From positions 62,001 through 126,000 of the forward strand of contig CBDFIW010000002.1 of the NCBI GenBank assembly GCA_965248255.1: a stretch of DNA of 64,000 nt. Direction: 5' to 3'. The translations under genes were made by a program, and so were the position numbers. The DNA comes from JAKZVK01 sp965248255 (GTDB lineage: Bacteria > Acidobacteriota > Terriglobia > Bryobacterales > UBA6623). Positions 18,952 to 27,939 of this stretch are shown here, one piece after another. The notes beneath the pieces are model-generated. The model was not told where the DNA came from. It ran no database searches and was given only the letters and a program-made list of their open reading frames with translations. The stretch's first letter is position 1. Every line of letters starts with the position of its first letter.

Positions 18952-19832
18952 CGCTGGACGAATATCTGGCCGGCGGCCGCGGCCGGGTTGACGGCGCTCT
19001 CGAACAGGCGGTTCCTTCCGAGCGCACCCATCCGAAAACGATTCATCGCGCCATGCGCTACAGCCTGTTCGCGGGAGGCAAGCGCGTGCGGCCCATTCTC
19101 TGTATGGCGGCGGCCGAGACGGTGTTCGACGACACCGCGGGCGTGGAACGTCCCGCCGGCGCGCTCGAGCTGGTGCACACCTACTCGTTGATCCATGACG
19201 ACCTGCCGGCGCTCGACAACGACGACTACCGGCGCGGTCGGCCGACCTGCCACAAAGTGTTCGGCGAGGCGATGGCCGTGCTGGCGGGCGATGCGCTGCT
19301 GACCCTCGCCTTCCAAGTGCTGTCGGGGATCGAGGACGTTCCCTCCGAGCGGAGGGTGCGCATGTTGGCCGAGCTCGCTCGGGCCGCGGGGACGGTCGAC
19401 GCCATGATCGGAGGCCAGGTGGCCGATCTCGAGGCCGAAGGCGAGCCAGTCAAGGCGAAGCAACTGGAGTATATTCACTGCTCCAAGACGGGTGCGCTGA
19501 TTCGCGCGGCGGTGCGGATCGGGGCCATCTACGGTGGAGCAACGAAGGACGAGTTCAGCGCGCTGAGCAGCTACGGAGAACATGTCGGCCTGGCTTTTCA
19601 GATCGTGGACGACGTGCTCGACGTGGTCGGCACGTCCGAGGACCTCGGCAAGACCCCGGGCAAGGACGCCGCGCAACGCAAGGCCACCTTTCCGGCGCTC
19701 TACGGCGTGGACGTCTCGCGGCGAAAAGCCGAGGAGCACCTGGGCGAGGCGCTCGAGGTCGTGAAGCCTCTCGGCGCGCGCGCGGAACGCTTACGGCAGA
19801 TTGCCGAGAGAATCGTCCGCCGCAGGTCATGA
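18948..19832 (+). CDS. ispA: Polyprenyl (farnesyl/geranylgeranyl) diphosphate synthase
   Basis: Chain-elongating prenyltransferase condensing IPP with allylic diphosphates. GTG 18948 overlaps the xseB stop. Seen are GGKRVRPILCMAAAE, the first aspartate-rich motif LIHDDLPALDNDDYRRGRPT, the conserved GDALLTLAFQ, GQVADLEAEG and the second motif FQIVDDVLDVVG. The DDLPxxDNDDxRRGxPTxH form is typical of IspA-type short-chain synthases. Many bacteria place dxs between ispA and tlyA; here it is absent and ispA overlaps tlyA directly (ATGA). Confidence 0.88.
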   Translation: MTLDEYLAGGRGRVDGALEQAVPSERTHPKTIHRAMRYSLFAGGKRVRPILCMAAAETVFDDTAGVERPAGALELVHTYSLIHDDLPALDNDDYRRGRPTCHKVFGEAMAVLAGDALLTLAFQVLSGIEDVPSERRVRMLAELARAAGTVDAMIGGQVADLEAEGEPVKAKQLEYIHCSKTGALIRAAVRIGAIYGGATKDEFSALSSYGEHVGLAFQIVDDVLDVVGTSEDLGKTPGKDAAQRKATFPALYGVDVSRRKAEEHLGEALEVVKPLGARAERLRQIAERIVRRRS

Positions 19833-20566
19833 AGCAGCGGATCGATCGCCTGTTGGTCGAGCGCGGGTTGGCCGAGTCGCGCGAGAAGGCGCAGGCGATG
19901 ATCATGGCCGGGGAGGTGCTGGCCGGTGAGCAGAAGATCACCAAGGCCGGCCACAAAGTCGACGCCGATGCGGACCTGCGCGTGCTGGCCGCGGTGTCGA
20001 AGTACGTCGGCCGGGGCGGGCTGAAGCTCGAGGCGGCGTTGGAGGGTTTCGGCATCCGTGTCGATGACGCCGTCTGTCTCGATATCGGTTCTTCGACCGG
20101 AGGCTTCACCGATTGCCTGCTCCAGCACGGGGCGCGGAAAGTTTATGCTGTCGATGTAGGGACGGGGCAGCTTGAGTGGACGCTGCGGCAGGACCAGCGG
20201 GTGGTGGTGTGCGAGCGGGTGAACGCCCGCCGTCTGACAAAGGAGGTTGTAGCGGAACCTGTCGATTTCGCCTGCTGCGATGTGAGCTTCATCTCGGCAA
20301 CGTTGATTCTGCCGTGTCTGCCGCCCTTGCTGAAGCCCGCTGCGGAGCTGGTGGTGCTGGCGAAGCCGCAGTTCGAGGTGAGCAAGGGTGAAGTCGGCAA
20401 AGGGGGTATCGTCCGCGACCCGGCTCTCCACCAGAGGGTGACCGCCAAGGTAGCGGGAGCGATCCGGCAGCTCGGATTTCGGACGGTCCTGGAAAGGGAG
20501 AGCCCGATCCTGGGCGCGGAAGGGAACAAGGAATTCCTCATTTATGGCGCAGAACGCGAAGGCTAG
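19829..20566 (+). CDS. tlyA: TlyA-family rRNA 2'-O-methyltransferase / hemolysin-like protein
   Basis: 245 residues. An N-terminal S4 RNA-binding domain (KQRIDRLLVERGLAESREKA) is followed by a FtsJ-like methyltransferase domain with the SAM loop LDIGSSTGGFTDCLLQHGA and CCDVSFISATLILP. TlyA enzymes methylate 16S/23S rRNA; other members are known only as hemolysin-like, so the exact target is not settled. Before insertion of the MITE at 20563 its last 23 bases overlapped nadK. The TAG stop at 20564-20566 is part of the CTAG at the element's edge and was preserved. Confidence 0.85.
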   Translation: MKQRIDRLLVERGLAESREKAQAMIMAGEVLAGEQKITKAGHKVDADADLRVLAAVSKYVGRGGLKLEAALEGFGIRVDDAVCLDIGSSTGGFTDCLLQHGARKVYAVDVGTGQLEWTLRQDQRVVVCERVNARRLTKEVVAEPVDFACCDVSFISATLILPCLPPLLKPAAELVVLAKPQFEVSKGEVGKGGIVRDPALHQRVTAKVAGAIRQLGFRTVLERESPILGAEGNKEFLIYGAEREG

Positions 20567-20759
20567 CCTGCCTTTTTCACCGCGTGGCGAGGCGAAGTGC
20601 GTGAGAAGGCCGTCGGGACGAGGCGCGCCTCTTGGCGCCCCGGCTTCTGTGAGGTTGGGGTGTACTCGACTGTACATTGAGCACGGCAAGCAAGCACGAC
20701 GAAGTCGTGGCGGCCTTATCGCGTGCTTCGACCGTCAGGCGGTGAGAAATGCAGGCTAG
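20563..20759. mobile_element. MITE-like element, copy 1, between tlyA and nadK
   Basis: 197 bp including a CTAG at each end (20563-20566 and 20756-20759). Terminal inverted repeats are CCTGCMTTTYTCACCGC at the left and GCGGTGAGAAATGCAGG at the right (15 of 17 pair). No transposase is encoded. A diverged copy lies at 38053-38236. Shared interior blocks include GTGGCGAGGCGAAGTGCGTG, GTGTACTCGACTGTACATTG and GGCGGCCTTATCGCGTGCTT. Left flank plus one CTAG plus right flank reads as an uninterrupted tlyA/nadK overlap. The family of the mobilising transposase is not clear; a four-base duplication would suit IS1380- or IS5-type enzymes. Confidence 0.82.
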
Positions 20760-21612
20760 GACCATCCGAAAGGTCGGGATCATCTCCAAGCCCAGCCAAG
20801 AAAACATACCCGCGATCATCTCCGGTCTGACCGGATGGCTCCAGCAGCGTGGTATTGAGTTCAAGTGCGATCTGGTCACGGCCGGCTATCTCGACCGCGA
20901 CGACGGTTTCGACCGTGAGAGCTTGCCGCCCGGCTTCGACCTCGTCATCGTGCTCGGCGGGGACGGCACCTTACTCTCGGTGGCGCGCGCAGTGAGTAAA
21001 AGCGAGATTCCGATTCTCGCGGTGAATCTCGGAGGCCTGGGCTTTATGATGACCACCGGGCCCCAGGATCTGACTCCGCATCTCGAGAGGGTGGTCGCGG
21101 GGAACTATCAAACCGAGGGCCGCTCGGTCTTGAGCACCGAGATTCTCCGCGACGGCAAGTCACTGGGCGTCCACGAGGCACTCAACGACGTCGTGGTGAA
21201 CAAAGGGGCGGTGGCTCGGCTGTTGCTCATGGACGCGTTTGTGGACGGGGAGTTCGTGTGCAGTTACCGCGCTGACGGACTGATCGTTTCCACGCCCACC
21301 GGCTCGACCGCCTATTCGCTCTCGGCCGGCGGACCGGTCATCTACCCTTCGGTGGCGGCCGTTTGCGTCACGCCGATCTGTCCGCACACGCTCACCAACC
21401 GCCCGCTGATGCTGCCCGATACCTCGACCGTCGAAATCGTCCTTCGGAGCGGGGAGCGGGACTCCTACCTGACGATCGATGGGCAGGTGGGCATCGAAGT
21501 GAAACTCCAAGACCGCATCCGCACCCGGCTGGCCGGCCACTGCGTGCGGACCATCCAGCCCGGACGGCTGCGGTTTTTCGAGGTTTTGCGCAGCAAGATG
21601 AAGTGGGGTTGA
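20749..21612 (+). CDS. nadK: NAD kinase
   Basis: Phosphorylates NAD to NADP in the cytoplasm. 287 residues. Seen are VIVLGGDGTLLSVARAV (GGDGT motif), the NE/D-type element EALNDVVVNKG and the substrate segment DGLIVSTPTGSTAYSLSAGG. The present ATG (20749) and its first three codons lie in the right terminal repeat of the MITE. The ancestral start was almost certainly ATG 20544: joined across the CTAG, it reads MAQNAKARTIRKVGI instead of MQARTIRKVGI. The new start has only a weak GGTGAG upstream, so translation may have dropped, and coupling to tlyA is lost. Confidence 0.92.
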   Translation: MQARTIRKVGIISKPSQENIPAIISGLTGWLQQRGIEFKCDLVTAGYLDRDDGFDRESLPPGFDLVIVLGGDGTLLSVARAVSKSEIPILAVNLGGLGFMMTTGPQDLTPHLERVVAGNYQTEGRSVLSTEILRDGKSLGVHEALNDVVVNKGAVARLLLMDAFVDGEFVCSYRADGLIVSTPTGSTAYSLSAGGPVIYPSVAAVCVTPICPHTLTNRPLMLPDTSTVEIVLRSGERDSYLTIDGQVGIEVKLQDRIRTRLAGHCVRTIQPGRLRFFEVLRSKMKWG

Positions 21613-21625
21613 AGTCCGACCTCCG

Positions 21626-23161
21626 ATGTCTCAAACGATCGCCATGACCCGGCGTCTCTGGTTCACGATTCTCCTTGCATCGGCTGTCCTTTTGGCCGCG
21701 CCGGCCCCATCTGAGACTCCCAACATCGTCTTCATCCTCGCCGACGACATGGGATACGGCGACGTGCGGACGCTGAACCCAAGGTCGACGATTCCCACGC
21801 CGAATCTCGACCGCCTGGCCGGCGAGGGGATGACCTTCACCGACGCGCACACGCCTTCCGCGGTCTGCACCCCCACGCGATACGGGCTTCTGACCGGGCG
21901 CTATTGCTGGCGAACGCGCCTCAAGAGTGGCGTGCTGAACGGCTACGGCCAGCCGCTGATCGAGCCCGGCCGGCCGACGGTCGCCTCCTTCCTACGTGAA
22001 CGTGGCTACCACACCGGGATGGTCGGCAAGTGGCATCTCGGCCTGGGCTACGCCAGGTCGACTGACGGCAAGACCTTCGACTTCAGCAAGCCCGTCAGCG
22101 ATGGGCCGCACACGCGGGGATTCGAGTTCTCCTTCATCATTCCGGCCTCGCTTGACTTTCCGCCTTACTTCTACCTGCGCGACGGCAAGCCGACCAAGAC
22201 GCCAACGCTTGTGCAGCCCGCACAACCGTTTCCCGCGTTTCTTCGCAAGGGGGAGCGGGGCCCCGACCTGGTGATGGAAGAGTGCCTCGATGATCTCCGA
22301 AAGCAGGCGGCGGCCTATCTCAAGCGCCGCGCGGGAGCCGAGAAGCCTTTCTTCCTTTATTTCGCGCTAACCGCCCCGCACAAGCCCGTCCTCCCGCACC
22401 GGCGATTCCGCGGCCAAACCGAACTCGGCCCGTACGGCGATTTCATCAACCAAGTGGACTCGACCGTCGGGGAGGTTTTGCGGGCCCTCGACGAATACGG
22501 GCTGCGCGACGACACCCTGGTCATCTACACCAGCGACAACGGCTCGTTCATGCGCCGCCAGGACGATCCCGACGCCGTCGATCACGTGCGGGACGACACG
22601 GTCCAGGCCTACAACGCCAACCATCACACCGCCAATCATGTCTTCCGCGGAACCAAGGCCGATATCTGGGAAGCCGGCCACCACGTACCCTTCTTCGCAC
22701 GCTGGCCCGGCACGATCGAGCCCGATTCGCAGACTGACGAGACCATCTGCCTCACGGACTTCTTCGCCACGGCGGCGGAGATCGTCGGGACCACGGCCCC
22801 GAAGAACGCAGCCGAAGACAGCTTCAGCATCCTTCCTCTGCTGCGGGGAGGGAGCTGGACGTCACCACGCCCTCCGGTCATCCATCACTCCTCTGGTGGG
22901 ATGTTCGCGATCCGCGACGGCAAATGGAAGCTCGTCCTTGGCAACGGCTCGGGAGGGCGGGAGGAACCCAAGGGGAAGCCGTTCGAGAGGCCCTACCCGT
23001 TGTTCGACCTTTCGAGCGACCCTTCCGAGAGGGCCAACGTCAGTGAAGATCACGCCGACGTGGCCGCCGGACTCGAGAGGACTCTGGAGCAGATCCGCTG
23101 GCGCGGTACGAGCCGGGTGCACGCGGTCCCTGCTGGCGCCGCTACGGCACGTCCACGGTGA
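21626..23161 (+). CDS. Secreted type I sulfatase
   Basis: 511 residues, 13 bp after nadK. Signal peptide over residues ~8-28 (RRLWFTILLASAVLLAAPAP). The alkaline-phosphatase-fold sulfatase domain follows: TPNIVFILADDMGYGD binds the metal, and CTPTRYGLLTGR has Cys81 in the C-x-P-x-R signature that is matured to formylglycine. GKWHLGLGY and YTSDNG supply further active-site residues. It desulfates an exported substrate, perhaps a sulfated glycan, which fits the glycan-related receptors in the window. No sulfatase-maturing enzyme is seen here. An alternative start is ATG 21644. Confidence 0.85.
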   Translation: MSQTIAMTRRLWFTILLASAVLLAAPAPSETPNIVFILADDMGYGDVRTLNPRSTIPTPNLDRLAGEGMTFTDAHTPSAVCTPTRYGLLTGRYCWRTRLKSGVLNGYGQPLIEPGRPTVASFLRERGYHTGMVGKWHLGLGYARSTDGKTFDFSKPVSDGPHTRGFEFSFIIPASLDFPPYFYLRDGKPTKTPTLVQPAQPFPAFLRKGERGPDLVMEECLDDLRKQAAAYLKRRAGAEKPFFLYFALTAPHKPVLPHRRFRGQTELGPYGDFINQVDSTVGEVLRALDEYGLRDDTLVIYTSDNGSFMRRQDDPDAVDHVRDDTVQAYNANHHTANHVFRGTKADIWEAGHHVPFFARWPGTIEPDSQTDETICLTDFFATAAEIVGTTAPKNAAEDSFSILPLLRGGSWTSPRPPVIHHSSGGMFAIRDGKWKLVLGNGSGGREEPKGKPFERPYPLFDLSSDPSERANVSEDHADVAAGLERTLEQIRWRGTSRVHAVPAGAATARPR

Positions 23162-23273
23162 GCCGGCGCGTCGGAATTGTTGCGGCTTGACCGAAACCTC
23201 TTACCCCCGCGGAGCGCCCTCACTCTTTGAACCTGCCCTCGCCCTTGTGGTAGGGTTCCCTCTGGAGGAGATC

Positions 23274-24572
23274 ATGAGTATTCGATCGAATGTTTCACTT
23301 GTCTTGGCGCTCTTGATACTGGGAGCGTGCGCCGGGCCTCCGCCGGAGGCCGAAGAGGGGCTCTATGCGTTCGTTGGCGCTCGGGTGATCGACGGCAGCG
23401 GCAATCCCCCTATCGAGGACGCCGTGCTGGTTGTTCGCGACGGGCGCATTGAAGCCGTAGGGCCCAAGTCGGCGCTTCCGCCGCCGCCAACGGCCAACCA
23501 GATTGATGTCACGGGCAAGACGATCATGCCGGGATTGATCGACACGCACGGGCACGTGGGAGCCACCAAGGGACTCGAGGCCAAGCCGGAGTTCTATACC
23601 GAAGAGAACATCCTTGATCAGCTTGGGCTGTACGCCCGCTACGGCGTCACGACCGTCAACAGCCTCGGCGGCGATGGAGAGGCCGCGGTCAAGCTGCGCG
23701 ACGCCCAGGAGACCGCCGACCTCGACCGAGCCCGCCTCTATGTCGCCGGCAAGGTCGTTGACGGCAGGACGGCCGCGGCGGCCCGCAAGATGGTCGACGA
23801 AAACGCCGCTATGAAGGTTGACTGGATCAAGATCCGCGTGGACGACAACCTCGGCAGCAGCCGCAAGATGAAACCGGACGTCTACCAGGCCATCATCGGC
23901 CATTCACACCAGAGCGGTTACAAGGTGGCAGCCCATCTGTACTACCAACAAGATGCGAAGGACCTGCTCGCCTCTGATGTGGATTTCATCGTTCACAGCG
24001 TTCGCGACGAAGAGGTGGATGACGTCCTCGTTGCGGCCCTCGTGAAGAACGAGGTCTGCCTTTGCCCCACGCTGACTCGCGAGGTTTCGACCTTTGTCTA
24101 CGAGAGTGAGCCGGACTTCTTCAGCGACCCCTTCTTCCTGAAGGAAGCCGACCCCGAAATCATCAAGCAGCTCAAGGACCCGGATCGGCAGAAGAAGATC
24201 CGCGAGAGCAAGAGCGCGCAGCAGTACAAAACCGCGCTCGAAGTCGCATCGAAGAACCTGAAGAAGCTCTCCGACGGCGGCGTGAGGATCGCCTTTGGCA
24301 CCGACACGGGGCCGCCGGCGCGCTTCCAGGGCTACTTCGAGCACCTGGAATTGGAGCTGATGGTGAAGGCCGGGCTGAGCCCGATGCAGGCCATCGTCTC
24401 GGCCACCGGCGATGCCGCCAAGTGCCTCAACCTTTATCGCCTGGGGACCCTGGCACAGGGCAAGTGGGCCGACATGATCGTGCTCAACGAAAATCCGCTC
24501 GACGATATCAAGAACACGCGTACGATCGACGCCGTTTACATCGCGGGGAACGCGGTGCCCGGCAAGCAGTAA
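23274..24572 (+). CDS. Amidohydrolase-family lipoprotein (imidazolonepropionase/prolidase-like)
   Basis: 432 residues from ATG 23274 with GGAGGAG upstream. A lipobox (LALLILGACAG) predicts a lipid-anchored exported protein. The metal-dependent amidohydrolase fold is marked by PGLIDTHGHVGA (HxH), DWIKIRVDD (possible carboxylated Lys), KVAAHLYYQQDA and DFIVHSVRDE (His ligands) and AFGTDTGPP (catalytic Asp). The closing GTLAQGKWADMIVLNENPLD is typical of the composite beta domain. Substrates in this branch include dipeptides and heterocyclic amides; none can be chosen here. It is convergent with the efflux operon. Confidence 0.82.
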   Translation: MSIRSNVSLVLALLILGACAGPPPEAEEGLYAFVGARVIDGSGNPPIEDAVLVVRDGRIEAVGPKSALPPPPTANQIDVTGKTIMPGLIDTHGHVGATKGLEAKPEFYTEENILDQLGLYARYGVTTVNSLGGDGEAAVKLRDAQETADLDRARLYVAGKVVDGRTAAAARKMVDENAAMKVDWIKIRVDDNLGSSRKMKPDVYQAIIGHSHQSGYKVAAHLYYQQDAKDLLASDVDFIVHSVRDEEVDDVLVAALVKNEVCLCPTLTREVSTFVYESEPDFFSDPFFLKEADPEIIKQLKDPDRQKKIRESKSAQQYKTALEVASKNLKKLSDGGVRIAFGTDTGPPARFQGYFEHLELELMVKAGLSPMQAIVSATGDAAKCLNLYRLGTLAQGKWADMIVLNENPLDDIKNTRTIDAVYIAGNAVPGKQ

Positions 24573-24674
24573 CGGGTGTTGTTGATGCCGGTGCAGCCGG
24601 CGCGACGGCCGGAGAGCTTAGTACACCCTTTCATAAATACGGTCACGTATCCGAGCGGGGCATCCGCCATCCCG

Positions 24675-24703
24675 AGCGGGCGGGCACGGGGGCCCGCCCC
24701 TAC
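24675..24703. repeat. GCCCCTAC-type hairpin repeat
   Basis: AGCGGGCGGGCACGGGGGCC followed by CGCCCCTAC. GGGCGGGC pairs with GCCCGCCC, so it may act as a bidirectional terminator between the convergent genes. It is closely similar to the copy at 31231. Confidence 0.6.
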
Positions 24704-24744
24704 ATGGCAAACAAAAACGTAACCCTATTTGCGAAACACACTAC

Positions 24745-27700
24745 TTAGTCGCCGGCGGATTCAGCGGCGGGGTGGAGATCGGCTGCGGTCGCGGTCTCCT
24801 TGCGGGCGCGAGCCTTTTCAGACCACCCCTCCAAGGTGAAGTAGACCACCGGGATGAAGACCAGCGTGATCAGCGTGGAGGTCGTCAGACCGCCGATGAC
24901 CACGCGCGCCATGGGCGCCTGCAGCTCGCCGCCCTCGCCTAGCCCGAGCGCCATGGGAGTCAAGCCGAGCACGGTCGTAACCGTCGTCATCAGGATGGGC
25001 CGCAGGCGGCGGGTCCCCGCCGTCACCACCGCCTCCCGTAGTGAATAGTTGTGCTCACGCCGCAGCAGATTGGTGTAGTCCACCAGCACGATGGCGTTAT
25101 TCACGACGATCCCGACCAACACAATCAGACCTAGGAAACCCTGCATGTTGAAGGTGGTCTCGGTGAAGATCAGCATCGTCACGACGCCGATGCCGGCCAG
25201 CGGGATCGAGAACAGGATGATGAACGGGTCGCGCAGCGATTCGAATTGCGCCGCCATCACCATGTAGACGAGCACCAGGGCCAGAATCGCGGCGAACGTC
25301 ATCTGCTGGAAGGATTCTTGCTGCTCTTCGTACTCTCCGCCGAAGCGGAGTTCGTAGTCGAGTGGGATGTTCATCGCGGCAATGGCCGTTTTCAGCTCGC
25401 CGACGATGCTGCCGAGGTCGCGGTCGGCGATCGTGCCCGTAACTTCGATCATGCGCTGTTGGTCCGCTCGGGTGATTTGCGTCGGCCCTTCTTGGCGACG
25501 CATGAAAACGACGCTCTCGGCCGGGATGGTGCGACCGTCAGGCAGCGTCAGCGGCACCTGGGAAACTTGGCTCAGATTCAGACGGTCCTCCTGGCGCAAG
25601 CGAACCAGAATGTCATACTCATCACCCTCTTCGCGGTAGAGCGACGCACGGGTTCCGCCGATCGCGGTCTCGAGGGTCTCAGCAATTTCGGAAACCGGCA
25701 GACCGAGGCTGCTGGCTTTGGCACGATCGACGCTGACGAGCATCTCGGGCATGCCCGGCGGAAGGCTCAATTGCGCGCTCACGACGCCCGGCGTGGCGAG
25801 CATGGCTTCGCGGACCTGCTGGGACAGGTCTTGCGCGACTTCGATGTCATGCCCGCGGACTTCGATCGTGAGCCGGTCGCCTTCTTCAGAGCCGCGCCGG
25901 CGGAACAAACCGCCGCTGACGCGGGTGCGAACCAGCATGCCCGGTTCAAGCTGCAACCTCGGCCGCAACAACGCGGCGATCTCCGCCGCGGACCTGTCGC
26001 GTTGACTTTGGTCAATGAGGTCGACGCGCATGCGTCCGGAGTTCGTACCGCGGAAGTAGAAAGTGCTGTTGCTTCCCGCTTCGGTCATCACGTACTCGGC
26101 CTCGGGCGCGAGTTCGTGGACGATGCCGGCCATGCGCTGCATGGTGTCGTCGGTGACTTCGATGCGCGTACCAGGCTCCAACTCCACGTAAACGCGGATC
26201 TGCCCCTCATCCACCGCGGGCTGCAGTTCGACTCCGACGAGAGGCATAAGCTGATACGAGCCAACGAACAGCAGAACCGCCACTCCGGCAACGATCGCGC
26301 GGTGATCGAGCGCCCACGAGATTACATGGCCGTACCGCTCAGTGATGCGGTCTTGAATCGCCGCGATGCCCCGCTCCAGTTTGGCTCCCATACCACCCGC
26401 GCCGTCGGCCCCGCGCACCGCAACAAAGCGCGAACACAGCACGGGTACTACGGTCAGCGCAATGAGCAGCGAGCACAGCAGAGCAAACGAAACCACCCAG
26501 GCCAGTTGCTGGAAGGTCTGGGCCGAAACGCCCCCCATGAACATCACCGGCACAAAAACAGCAATGGTCGTGAACGTGGAGGCGGTAATCGCCGTCGCCA
26601 CTTGCCTGCTCCCCAGTACGGCTGCTTCCTTGAGCGGTCGTCCTTTCTCCCGGAGGCGGAAGATGTTCTCGAGAACGACGATGGCGTTATCCACCAACAT
26701 GCCGACTCCCAAGGCCAAGCCGCCGAAGGAGACGGTGTTCAGCGTGAACCCGTTGAAGTACATCAGCGCAAACGTCGCGATCACCGAGATCGGAATCGCC
26801 GTACCGATGATCAGAGTGCTCGAAATACTGCGCAGGAAGAAGAGTAAAACGAACACAGCCAGGCCGGCGCCGACCAGCGCGGCGTCCATCACGTTGCTGA
26901 TGGAAGCCCGAATGAAGTCCGCCGAGTCCCAGGTGCTCTCGATCGTCACGGGGAACCCCCCAGCTTTGCCCGCTTCGTTGATGCGCTCAACTTCTTCCCA
27001 GATGGCATCCGACGCCTTCACGGTATTGGATCCCGACTGCTTGTAGAGAGACATGCGCACGGCCGACTCGCCGTTCACACGCACCACATAGCGGATCTCT
27101 TCGTGCGAGTCCTCCACCGTGGCGATGTCGCGCACGTAGACGGGGACACCGTTGCGGCTGGTCAACGCTACGTTGAGGATGTCGTCGAGATTCTTGAACT
27201 CACCCTGGGTCCGCAGTAACACCTCGTAGCGGCCTTCGAAAACGGGACCCACGGGACGGTTGAGGTTCTCGCGCCGCAAAGTTTGTACCACCTGCGCGAC
27301 GGACAGGTTCAACGCCCGCAGTTTTTTGAGATCGAGGTAGACGTGAATCTGGCGCCGAAGGCCTCCGAACACACGTGCCTGCGCTACGCCCGGCAAACGT
27401 TCGAAGCGATACTGCAGGTTCTTCTCCGCGAAGTGGCGAAGTTGCTTGGCATCCATCTCGTCCGAGCGGATGCTGAGAAACATAATGGGGAACTGGGAGA
27501 CATCGAACTTGTACATGACCGGCGGATCGATGTCTTCGGGCAGCGAGGCGCGCCGGCGGTCGATGCGGGAGCGCAGCTCGTTGGCCGCCTCATCGAGATC
27601 GGAGCCGTACACGAAGCGAACCCGCACCCTGGAGTTGCCCTCGCTCGAAACCGAAGTAATCTCTTCGGCCCCCGGCGCAGACGCCAGCGCCTGCTCGAGC

Positions 27701-27897
27701 GGCCGCGAGACCAGCGTCTCCATCTCTTCCGGCGCGACACCCTCATACCTCGTGGTCACGCTGATGGTCGGGTATTCCATTTCCGGCATCAGGTCGACGG
27801 GGATCTGCACGAACGCGATCGCGCCGAGCAAGACGGCAATCAGACACGCCATCAGGATCGTCACGGGGCGATGAATCGAAAACTCGGGGAGGCTCAT
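24745..27897 (-). CDS. RND efflux transporter inner-membrane subunit
   Basis: 1050 residues, the usual RND length. The N-terminus SLPEFSIHRPVTILMACLIA is followed by large periplasmic loop 1 (YEGVAPEEMETLVSRPLEQA), the TM4 signature LGVGMLVDNAIVVLENIF, a second periplasmic loop, and a C-terminal membrane block (FLGLIVLVGIVVNNAIVLVD, GLTPMALGLGEGGE). TM4 has Asp-Asn where AcrB has Asp-Asp. That variant is common in Gram-negative relatives outside the Proteobacteria and does not preclude proton coupling. It exports drugs, lipids or metabolites with the adaptor encoded 42 bp upstream; no outer-membrane TolC-type gene is seen. It follows the adaptor in one operon. Confidence 0.9.
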   Translation of the reverse strand: MSLPEFSIHRPVTILMACLIAVLLGAIAFVQIPVDLMPEMEYPTISVTTRYEGVAPEEMETLVSRPLEQALASAPGAEEITSVSSEGNSRVRVRFVYGSDLDEAANELRSRIDRRRASLPEDIDPPVMYKFDVSQFPIMFLSIRSDEMDAKQLRHFAEKNLQYRFERLPGVAQARVFGGLRRQIHVYLDLKKLRALNLSVAQVVQTLRRENLNRPVGPVFEGRYEVLLRTQGEFKNLDDILNVALTSRNGVPVYVRDIATVEDSHEEIRYVVRVNGESAVRMSLYKQSGSNTVKASDAIWEEVERINEAGKAGGFPVTIESTWDSADFIRASISNVMDAALVGAGLAVFVLLFFLRSISSTLIIGTAIPISVIATFALMYFNGFTLNTVSFGGLALGVGMLVDNAIVVLENIFRLREKGRPLKEAAVLGSRQVATAITASTFTTIAVFVPVMFMGGVSAQTFQQLAWVVSFALLCSLLIALTVVPVLCSRFVAVRGADGAGGMGAKLERGIAAIQDRITERYGHVISWALDHRAIVAGVAVLLFVGSYQLMPLVGVELQPAVDEGQIRVYVELEPGTRIEVTDDTMQRMAGIVHELAPEAEYVMTEAGSNSTFYFRGTNSGRMRVDLIDQSQRDRSAAEIAALLRPRLQLEPGMLVRTRVSGGLFRRRGSEEGDRLTIEVRGHDIEVAQDLSQQVREAMLATPGVVSAQLSLPPGMPEMLVSVDRAKASSLGLPVSEIAETLETAIGGTRASLYREEGDEYDILVRLRQEDRLNLSQVSQVPLTLPDGRTIPAESVVFMRRQEGPTQITRADQQRMIEVTGTIADRDLGSIVGELKTAIAAMNIPLDYELRFGGEYEEQQESFQQMTFAAILALVLVYMVMAAQFESLRDPFIILFSIPLAGIGVVTMLIFTETTFNMQGFLGLIVLVGIVVNNAIVLVDYTNLLRREHNYSLREAVVTAGTRRLRPILMTTVTTVLGLTPMALGLGEGGELQAPMARVVIGGLTTSTLITLVFIPVVYFTLEGWSEKARARKETATAADLHPAAESAGD

Positions 27898-27939
27898 CTC
27901 GAACTCCTCACCTTGACAGCCAAGCGAACATTTCCGGTC

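Noticed and set aside
22638..23273. A longer start for the amidohydrolase, 212 codons upstream.
   Set aside because: That part overlaps the sulfatase gene in another frame; the lipobox and GGAGGAG place the start at 23274.
25246..26847. Long open frame (533 codons) on the plus strand.
   Set aside because: Antisense to the RND transporter gene; His/Arg-rich composition is that of a shadow frame and the opposite strand encodes a full, recognisable protein.
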